Of a stretch of DNA of 64,000 nt, positions 1 to 9,688 are shown piece by piece. The notes under the pieces were generated by a model. The model was not told the origin of the DNA, did not search any database, and was given only the letters and a program-made list of their open reading frames with translations. The stretch is taken from NCBI GenBank assembly GCA_036320915.1, contig JAXBDG010000011.1, positions 1,944,501 through 2,008,500 of the forward strand, given 5' to 3'. The position numbers and the translations under genes are program-made. This DNA is from Linnemannia elongata. Lineage: Eukaryota; Mortierellomycota; Mortierellomycetes; Mortierellales; Mortierellaceae. Position 1 is the first letter of the stretch. Every line of letters begins with the position of its first letter.

Positions 1-1297
1 CAGGGGGTAGGTAAGGCTGGGCGGACACCGGTACCAGGTGGCATCGTCCTGATACACAATCTCGAGACTCTTGAGGTGGTCCAGTAGCATGTACACCATG
101 TATGTCCGCTCTCCTACTTTCAAGTTTGAGAACGATCCTGCACTATCCGCCACCTATTGACGGACATCGAGAACGAATTGTCAAGATGGGTACATTCATA
201 CAGCAAAAGAGAAAGGGGAAGCAGATCTCGAGAAGTAGGTGTACTAGCGACTACCCCGTCAACTTACAAGCATGTGGGCGCCAGAGGGCATGGCGGCGAC
301 GATCTTAGCGACCAAGAGCATGGTCCGCTTCTTGTCCTGGAACAACTCGTTCAACACAAACATGAACGTGATTAGATCCGCCTTGGCTACTCTCTCCAAC
401 AGCCCCTCGGACAGATCCAACACATTGCCAATCTCGGTCTCACATTGCAGGCGTTCAGGGCCCAGGAGCATCCTTGACCGGACTACGGCCTCCATGGGTT
501 CCAGGATCGGCGACCAGTCGACATAGTCCTGCATCACGATCGTAACCTGGTGCTTATTGACTTTTGACTTCTTAACCTTCGTTTTCGTCGTTGGTGCTTG
601 AGTTGTTTCCGATACTGCTGTAGGTGATGCTGAGTCCTGGTTTGGCTCTGTTGAAACGGCAAGGTTCTCCATCCCGAGCGTGGCGGTGGTATTCTCTTCA
701 GCGCCATTGGTATCCTTGATATCCTTGGTATCATCCTTGGTCATATCCTCCGCCTCTCCCTTTCCGGCCTTAGTCGACGCCTTCTTGACCTTTTTAGCCT
801 TGACCACCGGATTAGCATGCACCATCGCCGCTGAAATACCCACCAATTCACTCCCAGCACCTGAACCAATACATAAGATCGTTGAAGGCCCCTCAAGGGT
901 CTTCATCAAGACTGGATGTTCCATGAACAAATGGTAATAGCAGAGCGCGCGACTGGGAGCATATCGTGCACTGTAGACGGGTAAATGTTCGGGGTTCTGG
1001 AAGACTGCATCGTAGTTCCGATCAAAGAAGTGAGATTTGATGGTTTGGAGGGTTGTGTTGAAGGAGGGGAGGTTGAAAGCTTCTTGGCAGGACTCCTTCA
1101 CCACATTTAGGATGTCTATTATTGAGCATGGAGACAGGGTTTGGTGAGCGAGGTTTGATATGAAGGCTAAAGTGAGCAATTGAAATAGGCCAATTGACAC
1201 GGAGTATGAGCCGAAAGGTCGTACGCTGGTCGGGACTGCGGCCAAAGACCTTCCTGGGATCGTTGACGATGGCGGCGGCCTTCTTCTTGTCTTCCAT
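1..1297 (-). CDS. BMT6: 25S rRNA uridine-N3 methyltransferase, Bmt6-like (C-terminus cut by window edge)
   Basis: The product resembles the fungal Bmt6 family, nucleolar SAM-dependent enzymes that make m3U in 25S rRNA. I read three exons: 1297-1225, 1166-268 and 153-1. Intron 1224-1167 is GTAC...TTTAG, phase 1; intron 267-154 is GTAAGT...AATAG, phase 0; both restore one continuous frame. The SAM-binding motif I reads ILCIGSGAGSELVG. A Lys/Ser/Thr-rich low-complexity insert follows it, then a conserved-looking block around LITFMFVLNELF. The last exon begins VADSAGSFSNLKVG and ends near WYRCPPSL at the window edge, so a few dozen C-terminal residues are missing. I chose the ATG at 1297 (MEDKKKAA) because it joins exon 2 by a clean intron; the longer open frame upstream of exon 2 on this strand is read-through of that intron. 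It shares a 338-bp divergent promoter with UTP25. Family assignment is by remembered motif similarity. Confidence 0.8.
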
Positions 1298-1635
1298 GGA
1301 GGAATGAATGGTATGGTCGAGTACAAGGTTCGTTGTGTGAGAGGACCGTTGCAAAAAAATAGCGTTAAAACCAATTCAATATCAGCAGTCACGAAATTGG
1401 AATCAGTGATAAACAAAAACAAGAACCTTGCTTTTTTCTTTTTTTCTTCTTTTTGCGTTGTCCAAGCATACTTAAGCACAGGCACACTCTTCTTCCCTCA
1501 TTCCATCACCAAGCTACTCAAACTCGAAATACCCAAGACTATAAACTGCGAGTCTGAGCACATATATCCACTGGACACTTCAATTGAACCACTCTACCAA
1601 CAAAAACAACAACCTACATACGACAAACCCGAACC
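1298..1635. promoter_or_regulatory. Divergent promoter between BMT6-like and UTP25 genes
   Basis: The two start codons face away from each other across 338 bp. The segment has a T-rich tract (about 1433-1457), a C/A-rich stretch just ahead of UTP25 and a TATATA at about 1562-1567. I see no clear copy of the yeast ribosome-biogenesis elements (PAC, RRPE), so co-regulation is inferred from layout only. Confidence 0.5.
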
Positions 1636-4600
1636 ATGGCACGAGGAGGCAAACGCGGAGGCGGAGGAGGTGGAGGCAGAGGAGGAAGGAGCAGTGGCAA
1701 GGGCGGTAGTAGCAAGGATTCCAAAAAGTCATCTGGAAGAGTCTCTGGACGCGGTACCTCCAACCCTTCAGCAGCAGAGAGCAAAGCGCCCAAGAAGTTT
1801 GGACAGCTGAGTCGCAAGGAGCGTGACATGATGGAGGAGTACGGAGAGTTGGTCCCCCAGGACTTTGAGGAGGATGAGTCTGACCGCGTTGCGTAAGTGA
1901 TTGTTCATTTGAAGATAGGTCTTGTTATCAGTGGGAATATTGAGATGGCTTGACAAGGCGCTAACTGTCATTCATGTTGATTTTGGAATAGGTCGTTCCG
2001 CAAGGTGGTTAAAGAGTCGGATCTGGATTATCAGTCAGCATTGAAGAGAGACCGTGAGATGGCTTCGGACGACGAAGTGGAAGAGGACGAATATAAGCTG
2101 GACCGCCCATCAAAGTTCAACAAACTGTTGGGGATCTTGAGGAAGAGCTCGAAGCGTCAGGATGAGTGGAAGAAGCGCAAGCTTGAGGAGGAGGGACTTG
2201 AGGATATTGAGGATGAAGAGGGTGCTGAAGTTGAAGAAGAAGGTATTTTTTTTTGGCTCTGAAATTTAACCTCTGCGGGAATCATCAACTATGTACTTTG
2301 GAAGAAGGTGATACTAACAGCGCTTATCCTTTGTTATAGTGGTCACACTCACGGAGGCTGAGAGAAAGGCGTTGATCAAGAAGCATGGCAAAGGATACCT
2401 ACAGGCGCTTGATGGTGAAGATGATGATGACGAAGAAGGCGATGAGGATCTTCAGGACGAGGACATGGAGGGTGAAGAGGCCAATGAGGCCGAGGAAAAC
2501 GCTGACGAGGAAGAGGCTAAGGAACTTGCAGAGCAGCAAGAGGAGGACGACGGATCTGACGATTCTGACGAGGAGGAAATCTTCAAAAAATCAAGTATGT
2601 ATCTCCATTGTTACTGCGCTCCGAACTGCTGTTGGTGTGAACGACCCTGATACATGATTACTGACGGATATATACGCTTTTCTGTGTTTCATAGATGATA
2701 AGTTCGATCGCCACTTCAGTGATATGGTGACACCACTGTTGGCACCTAAGGTAGCGGTTGTGGAGTTGGCAGGCAATAAGTGGAAGAGCGTGTCGTACGA
2801 GGATCCCGTTCTTCAGCGCGTGGAAAAGTTTGACACCGATAATGTAGAAGGACAACAGCGCAAGGACGAAAAGACGAAGAAGAATAAGCAAATGGATCTG
2901 GAATCGCTCAAGATCAAGCAGCGTATCCACTCTCACTGGTCAGAAGTCAACGAGTCCGCTCAGAAAGCAGCCGGAAAGTCATCGTCATCAAAGATCTTTA
3001 CACCCCTGCAACAGGCACTGGTCGAGCCTGTGACGGAATACAAGGACATCCTTTTCACCAACCGCACCCTTCAGAACGCTAAGGAGATTCGCAATCTCTA
3101 CACCCTGCACGCCCTCAATCACGTCCTCAAGACCCGTGACCGTATCTTGAAGAACTCTGGAAAGCTCCAGCGCCACCAACAGAACCCTGAGGCGTCGGCG
3201 ATTGTTCCTGAATTCAGGGATCAAGGATTCACCCGTCCCAAGGTGTTGATTATTTTGCCGTTCAAGAACACTGTTGTTGATGTTGTCGAGTCTTTGATCA
3301 AGTTGAGTGGATCGACGCAACAGGACAACAAGAAGCGTTTCTTTGATGAGTTTGGAGTTGAGGATGAGGAGGTTGATCCCAGGGATGCCGACCGTCCAGG
3401 TACGTTGTGCACAGTTCGTTCATTTCGCTCAGCAAGGCCTTAAATACCTCTTACGTTGGTGCTAACTCCTTTACTTTCTTTTGCGTTCAATATTTCATAG
3501 CTGACTTTTTGGAGACGTTCAGGGGCAACATTGACGATCACTTCCGTGTGGGTGTCAAGTTCACACGCAAGACGCTGAAGCTGTACTCTGATTTCTACTC
3601 TGCCGACTTGATCCTTGCCTCGCCCCTGGGTCTTAAGACCGTCATTGGAGCTGATGGCGATAAGAAGCGGGATTTCGATTTTCTCTCGTCTGTCGAGGTA
3701 GTCATTGTTGATCAGACCGACGACATGCTCATGCAGAACTGGGACCACTTGGAGGTAACGCGAGGCTCTTTTTGTGCTTTTGTTTGATACTTTTTACTAG
3801 TCCCATGAATGCTAATACTACTCTGTTACCTACAATGTTTAGACGGTGTTTGAACACATGAACATGATCCCTAAGGACCCTCACGGGTGCGACTTCTCCC
3901 GCGTCCGCAACTGGTGCCTTGACGGCCGCTCCAAATACGTCCGCCAAACCCTCATGTTTTCGAACTTCCTCACCCCCGAAATCAACTCCTTCTTCAAAAA
4001 GTTCTCCCGCAACGTCGCTGGCAAAATCAAAATCACCCAACCTTACACCGACGGATCCATCGTCGACGTCGTCCCCCTCGTCCAACAAAACTTTAACCGC
4101 ATCGAGACACGCACCCTCGCCCAGGCGGACGAAGCCCGGTTCCAGTATTTCATTACTCAAACGTTGCCTCAGTTGCGTCGGTCGGCTGTGACACAGACTC
4201 ATACCATGATATATGTCCCCTCGTACTTTGACTTTGTCCGCTTGAGGAACTATTTCTCTGAGAACAAGTACTCCTTCGCCGCCATCTGCGAATACACCTC
4301 CAATGCCAACGTCTCCCGCGCCCGTTCCAGCTTCTTCCACGGTGAAGTCTCCTTCCTTCTCTACACCGAGCGTTTCCATTTCTTTAGACGGTACAATATC
4401 AGAGGCACCTTCCATCTTGCCTTCTATGGCCTCCCCGACCACCCACAGTTCTACCCCGAGATGTTGAATCTCCTTGCGTTGCCTGCAGCAGCAGGGAATG
4501 AGAAGTCGAGGTCGAAACATGCGGCTGCTACAGGATTGGAGGACAGGGCCATGTCGTGTACTGCGCTGTTTACGAAATATGATTTGTTGAAGCTCCAGAG

Positions 4601-4670
4601 GATTGTGGGCACTGAGCGCGCGAATAGTATGTGTAAGCAGGAGGGACGCGATCTCTTTGTCTTTACGTAG
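1636..4670 (+). CDS. UTP25: U3 snoRNA-associated SSU processome protein Utp25 (DEF homologue)
   Basis: Utp25 is a nucleolar component of the small-subunit processome needed for early pre-18S rRNA cleavages; it has a DEAD-helicase-like fold but lacks canonical helicase motifs. Six exons: 1636-1892, 1992-2242, 2340-2594, 2695-3399, 3501-3754, 3843-4670, giving 849 aa. All junctions are GT...AG and keep frame; intron 2 has a textbook TACTAAC branch site near 2312. The N-terminus is Gly/Arg/Ser-rich, followed by long Asp/Glu runs (residues about 125-250) typical of the family. The conserved core contains [43 protein letters not shown], and [19 protein letters not shown] near the end. The C-terminus contains [20 protein letters not shown]. 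Start context is good (gaaccATGgc). Confidence 0.93.
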
Positions 4671-5446
4671 AGTCGTCCCTTTACACTTCTTTCTTTGTTT
4701 CAGCATTTTTTTTCGCATTTAGTTCTTTATAAAATAATCTCAACATGCATCCTATCCAAAATGACCTGATATCTTCTATTGATAATGCATACCTTTCAAC
4801 GGTTTCTGGGCAAATGGGTAGCAAAACGAAGGGGCATTCGGAGCAAGAGGTTTTATTCGAGTGTGTGTCAAGTGTCCTCCCTAAGCGAGGTCGTAAAGGG
4901 TTGTGCCAGACGATAATATATGTATCGAACGAACACGAGACAGCAGTGGTTGTTGTTGGAAGCTGTTACAGGTGGCAGGTACCACTGATTCAAACATAAT
5001 TGACTCGTGGAATGACACCCATACTGTTTGTGTTCACCGACACAGTATTATTTTGGTGGCGTTCGATGCGACCTCGTTACAAAGAGCTGCTCAGACTCGA
5101 TTTCATTTTCTCTCTCTTCTTCTATCACCATCCTTCATTCCTTGTCTTCACTCTGCCTTCCCTTACCTTCCTTCCCTCCACCAACACCCGCCCCACTTCC
5201 ACTTCGTCTTCACACCAACAAACACTACACAACAACTCTCCTAGGCACTTTGATCGACACTTTTCACACTCCACACAAGCACTCGTCACTCTATCTTTGT
5301 CGTCACCCAAGGACTCCCAGCAGCGACCACCGCGCGAGACGACTCCATCCAGCTCGTTGACCAACCTCGCGTTCTCGCTCACCTACTTTTTGCCCAAGTG
5401 GAACAAGCAGGATGTGTCGGCATGGCCTCATCGGCCGCACTCTGTT
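4671..5446. other. Intergenic: UTP25 3' flank, no gene recognised
   Basis: Short open frames in this stretch have C/T-rich, low-complexity translations with no recognisable motif. The first 70 bases are T-rich and probably hold the UTP25 polyadenylation region. Confidence 0.5.
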
Positions 5447-5800
5447 CTATCTGATCAGTATTATAGACTGAATGATTAGCACCCAGGTCCGACTGATCAA
5501 TCCACCGCGGGAGGTGGTGAGGACCTTGGAAGCCTCCCAGGCTTTGAACATGGGAACATCCGAGTTGAAGATATGGTCCATCTCCTTCAGAGTGCGGCCC
5601 TTGGTCTCGGGGAACATGAAGAAGACGTGGATGGTCATGGCGACACAGAAGCCTCCGAAGATGAAGTAGGTGCGGTGCTGGATCGATTCGAGAAGTGGGG
5701 GGACAGCGTAGGCGAGAGCAAAGTTGAAGGCTCAGTTAAAAGCAGTAGAGAGGGAAATAGCCTTGGAGTGAATGCGGAGAGGGTAGATCTCGGCGAGGTA
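5447..5800 (-). pseudogene. Relic of an MFS sugar transporter (C-terminal piece)
   Basis: Read on the minus strand, the piece matches the last membrane segments of a sugar/quinate-type MFS permease: YLAEIYPLRIHSKAISL, then FNFALAYAVPPLLE, then FFMFPETKGRTLKEMDHIFN, which carries the family's PETKGRTLEE signature. The expected Trp in the conserved N-W pair is an in-frame TGA (AAC TGA GCC near 5733). No upstream exons with the other ten or so helices are visible. It is a truncated, inactivated gene rather than a working transporter. Confidence 0.85.
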
Positions 5801-5946
5801 TGTTCATGAAACAGAATGCAGGTGGGGCAAGAAATGGAGGGGAGGAGGGAGAAGATGGTACTCGTTGACAATAAGGAGAGTCCATGATACGTTACATAAT
5901 TAGGGATTCATTTGCTTTGTTAGAATTAACGTTCTTCACGTCTAAT

Positions 5947-8871
5947 CTAGTATCGACGAAGGGACGTGAGCTCGGGGTAAATCCTTCTCGTGCAAAGAAC
6001 ACGCCGAGGCGATACACGCAAAATAGCAGCCGCAGGGTCATTCAAAATCGTCTCTTTCCCCTTCTTCCCTGCATCACCTCCCACCACTGCCCCTGACTCT
6101 TGTGAACACCCAAGCTGGATCGTGAAATCCGTGAGATGGAGGGGTGTCGAGGTGAACCCATCGGTGGCGATAAGGACGCGTTCGAGTTGTGGACATGCTT
6201 TCATGAATGAAGCCACGACACCGTGGGCTAGGCTTTTTGTGCGGCCGGGGTCTTTGCGTGGTAGAGGCGGAGCTGGTATAGGGCGTGAGTATGGCGCTGA
6301 AGGAATTGATGTGGGAGGAGCAACGGTGGTTGAGGCGGAGGAGTTGTCAGCGCTGGGTGCGCCGGGCACGGATCCGCGAGGTGGTGGTGGGGGAGGTGGA
6401 GGTGGCACCGCGCCATCGGTGACGGTCCGGACTGGTGATACTGGAGACAAGACTGTACTTGGTGGAAAGGCGCCTGACGACACTTTGACTGCAGATTCCT
6501 CGTCTGCTTCATCAGTCATGCTCTTGTTCGCAATTAGAGGGGGAAGATTCGGGTACAAGACAAACGGTGAAGCCTCACCAATAGGGTTCTCCAGAAAGAC
6601 AGGTCGCTTGCACATGATGTTCAGCAACTTTAGTCGACCCATTCTGGACCTCGGATACGGCAGAATGTTTTCCTTCTCGACTCGAAGACCACCCACGTCC
6701 GGCGAAGCCATCGACGAAGACCCATCCTTGTTTGGCCCCTGGAATTTCAACTTCTCCTTGACAATCGCACTCTGCGAGGCGACATATGCAGAATCCGCAT
6801 CGACATACTCTTTTAAACTGGCAGCCTCCTTCCAGCGTCCCATACCCTTGTACCGCTCCCATGGCAGGTAGCCAATCTTGTCTTCCTGGAACTGGTTCTC
6901 CTTGGAGACCAACTCGGGTTCGGGGCTGTGACCCAGGAAGGCTTCAATGTCAGCGGCACGCCAGGGGATCGTCCACCCTTCGAGCTGCAGAACTTCAAGA
7001 CGCTCCAGTGCGCGGAGACGCTCATAGAGGGATTCAATGTGCCAGGGGGTCCGGAACATTCGGATTGACGTCGACTCTGCCGCTTCTGCTGACGCTGATG
7101 ACCCTTGTATGTTGTAAGATCGTTGTTGCTGCCGGTGGTGTTGTATATGGTGGCGATAAGGCGGGAGTAGAGATTTGTTGATGTTGACAGTAGACGAACG
7201 AGTGCTAGCTACATGCGCAGGTCGACCGTCCATAACCCTCCAAGAAAAGTCCAGCGAACGAAGGGTCTCAATACATGCCCACGGTCTCTTGGTGGCAGGC
7301 TCGAGTACACCCTCCTTCGACAAAGGCTCCTGTGCCACCTCGGAAGACTCGCCCTCCAAGTTGAATCCCTGGAGCTTCTCATTGACCCTCTGCATCTCTA
7401 TATCATGAGGGTCATGGTCCTCAAAGACGCACATCGTCAGGTTAAGTTCTGAGGCCGAAAAGTCCCGAAGGTTGGAGCAGGTCATCAGGACATGGCGGAT
7501 AGACTGGTCGGTCAGCTTCGGGTTCCTATCGACGTTCAAGTATGTCAATGTCGGCTCTATGAGATCCACCAGTGTCACCAAGTCGTCCTCGAGTAAAGAT
7601 GTCTGGTAGAGGCACAGTGAGGCGAGTTTGTAGGAGCCCTTGGGGAGAAGGCCTGCTGTGGCAGGGGTAACCTTGGCTGTTGTCGCTGCTTCTGCTTCTG
7701 CTGGTGCCTTAGCCTCAGACCCTGTTTGAGATATCGAGGATGACGACGAAGATGACGTAGGGGCAACAAAAGTGGCAGAGCCAGTACGCCTAGTCGCAGC
7801 AGAGAACATCCTGACCACGTTCCCGTCCAACCTCAAGGTCCTCATCCCGGGCCAACACTTCAAAACTACTTCGATCGACAGCTCATCCTTGACGCGGTCT
7901 TCCCATTCCAATGGCGTATCAACCGACAGGGTGTTCCACTCATTCACATTCAGGTCCATTTTCATATTCGTCAACCTCAAGTCGTCGATCTCTGGACAAG
8001 CCCTGCCCAGCACCTCCAAATCCATGTCCGAGAACCAGACTCTCGCCAAATGCAAGCGTCTCAGTGGGGGCTTGTACATCTCAAAGTATTTCAAACTATC
8101 CGACGTCCTGAACTTAGGAGCAGCTCCATGAATCGTATCAACCAACTGGGCATGCAGGGTCTGATGTTGCCCCTGCGCCAGCAACCTAAACTTTTCATCC
8201 GACGACGGCAAGAAATGTGGAGTTGGGATGATATCCAACTCCCGGAGCCCCTGACAAGCCTCGAGCAAGGGTTCAAACTGCAAGAACGACGTCCGTTGAC
8301 GAGTGCTCCCCTCCCGCTTCCGGTTAATCCTCAACTCCAACCGCTTCAACCCCTTCCCCAAATCCGTCAACCACTCCATCCCCGTAGGCTGGTACTCGGT
8401 CTTCGACATATCCAAACTCAGACTATGCAATTGACCTCCCTCCCCCGGTTTGGCCGTCCAGGGTCCAGCAGCCTTCGATCCATAAAACTGGATCAAATGC
8501 TGTACGCCTGCAAAAGTCAGACACCCATACGGCATCCTCAACGACCGGACGTTTGGACATAGGTTCTTCAAGGTCTCGACATCCTCGAGCGGGTTTTCTC
8601 TGAACAACGAAGCCTTATAGAAGTCCAGCTCCTGAACAATATGTCCGTGCTCAACCAGTCGGGGTGTGATCTTGACCATCCCGCGCTGAGTGAAATCAGG
8701 GTACTGCCAGAGCGGACGGTAGGTGGCTTGGTCCCAGTGATGCGAGACGAAGCGGAGTGTGAGGAGTTGAGCGGGGGGGACGAGAAAAAGGATGCGTTCG
8801 AGGATCTCGAGGATGTTGAAGGCTTGGTGGCAGGCGCTTGGTACGAGCGGGAGGAGGTCATGTCTGTCCAT
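5947..8871 (-). CDS. F-box protein with leucine-rich-repeat-like region
   Basis: Single open frame of 974 aa from the ATG at 8871 (MDRHDLLPLVPSACHQ). The F-box lies at about residues 15-55 (FNILEILERILFLVPPAQLL, then LRFVSHHWDQATYRPLW); such proteins link substrates to Skp1-Cullin ubiquitin ligases. Residues about 100-560 contain irregular leucine-rich segments (LKRLELRI, LRELDIIP, MRTLRLDG, LTYLNVDRNPKL). A Ser run (about 372-380), a Gly-free Pro run (about 822-832) and a final LRR-like piece (CPQLERVLIATDGF) follow. The frame stays open about 100 codons upstream of 8871, but those residues look like translated leader. Fungal F-box/LRR proteins are poorly conserved outside the F-box, so the target is unknown. 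Confidence 0.85.
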   Translation of the reverse strand: MDRHDLLPLVPSACHQAFNILEILERILFLVPPAQLLTLRFVSHHWDQATYRPLWQYPDFTQRGMVKITPRLVEHGHIVQELDFYKASLFRENPLEDVETLKNLCPNVRSLRMPYGCLTFAGVQHLIQFYGSKAAGPWTAKPGEGGQLHSLSLDMSKTEYQPTGMEWLTDLGKGLKRLELRINRKREGSTRQRTSFLQFEPLLEACQGLRELDIIPTPHFLPSSDEKFRLLAQGQHQTLHAQLVDTIHGAAPKFRTSDSLKYFEMYKPPLRRLHLARVWFSDMDLEVLGRACPEIDDLRLTNMKMDLNVNEWNTLSVDTPLEWEDRVKDELSIEVVLKCWPGMRTLRLDGNVVRMFSAATRRTGSATFVAPTSSSSSSSISQTGSEAKAPAEAEAATTAKVTPATAGLLPKGSYKLASLCLYQTSLLEDDLVTLVDLIEPTLTYLNVDRNPKLTDQSIRHVLMTCSNLRDFSASELNLTMCVFEDHDPHDIEMQRVNEKLQGFNLEGESSEVAQEPLSKEGVLEPATKRPWACIETLRSLDFSWRVMDGRPAHVASTRSSTVNINKSLLPPYRHHIQHHRQQQRSYNIQGSSASAEAAESTSIRMFRTPWHIESLYERLRALERLEVLQLEGWTIPWRAADIEAFLGHSPEPELVSKENQFQEDKIGYLPWERYKGMGRWKEAASLKEYVDADSAYVASQSAIVKEKLKFQGPNKDGSSSMASPDVGGLRVEKENILPYPRSRMGRLKLLNIMCKRPVFLENPIGEASPFVLYPNLPPLIANKSMTDEADEESAVKVSSGAFPPSTVLSPVSPVRTVTDGAVPPPPPPPPPRGSVPGAPSADNSSASTTVAPPTSIPSAPYSRPIPAPPLPRKDPGRTKSLAHGVVASFMKACPQLERVLIATDGFTSTPLHLTDFTIQLGCSQESGAVVGGDAGKKGKETILNDPAAAILRVSPRRVLCTRRIYPELTSLRRY

Positions 8872-9688
8872 TGTTTCTCGTGCGAGGTGCGCTATGAAGG
8901 AAGGCGCCAATTGGAGATACGTTAGTTTCGTGAGAACTGTAACGAGCACAAAAGGACTTGACGCGAACGTGCGTGTATTTTTTTTGGTTTCACTCACTTG
9001 ACATGGTGTGTTGTGGAGGTGTTCGAAAGAGAATGAATGAGCGTTTAAGGTAATGAGTTTCACGGTGTGAAAAAAAGGAAAGTGGGGTGCGTGAATGCAA
9101 GGTCGTGAGGAAGAAAGACTGGGTGTTAAGAAGGAGAGTAAGAGCTGGAAGAGGAGGAGGACGAGGAGGAGAGCGAGCAAGAGGAGGGAGAAAAAGTGGA
9201 ACAGGAGGAGGCGTAGCCGAGGATGAGAGTCGACCGTGGTGGGCTATTTATGTTATCAAGAGAAAAGGAGAACAGCGTAAAAAGTGTGTCGGTCCAGACC
9301 ACATCGTCGCCAGGGTCTTCTCTCAGGGGCACGAAAAGTTTACAGTTGTCACTCAGCCCATCTCTTCAACGTGATTTGCCACCTTCAAGAATCCAGCTTG
9401 TGTCGTTTTGCAGCCATAAAAGATATCCCTTTGGCCCCCGACCAGGCAATTGAACCTTCAATTGATACTTTTTCCAAGTCTTTTAGTATGATGTGGCCTT
9501 TAAGCATGGCGTTGTTCCCCGTTAGAGCCACGTACATGAACGTTTTCGCACATACCTGAATGATACGCTGCATGACCACCAGTTCAAATTGTTGCACAAA
9601 GTCCAAGTTGATATTCTTCATCATCTCCTCTTTTTCTTTTATTATGTACAAGTTTCGTTCATCTCCTTCTAGCACTACTAGTGCTCAC
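8872..9688. other. Upstream region of F-box gene / 3' flank of TAF1
   Basis: The part near 8872-9240 continues the F-box frame as G/A-rich leader, with a purine-rich block at 9120-9230. A 96-codon minus-strand frame (9675-9385) has no recognisable motif and overlaps the expected TAF1 3' UTR. I call no gene here. Confidence 0.5.

Noticed and set aside
1298..1485. N-terminal extension of the Bmt6-like frame
   Set aside because: The longer frame reads through intron 1 and the promoter; splicing from the ATG at 1297 is cleaner.
9385..9675. 96-codon minus frame after TAF1
   Set aside because: No motif, and it lies where the TAF1 3' UTR and the F-box gene upstream region should be.
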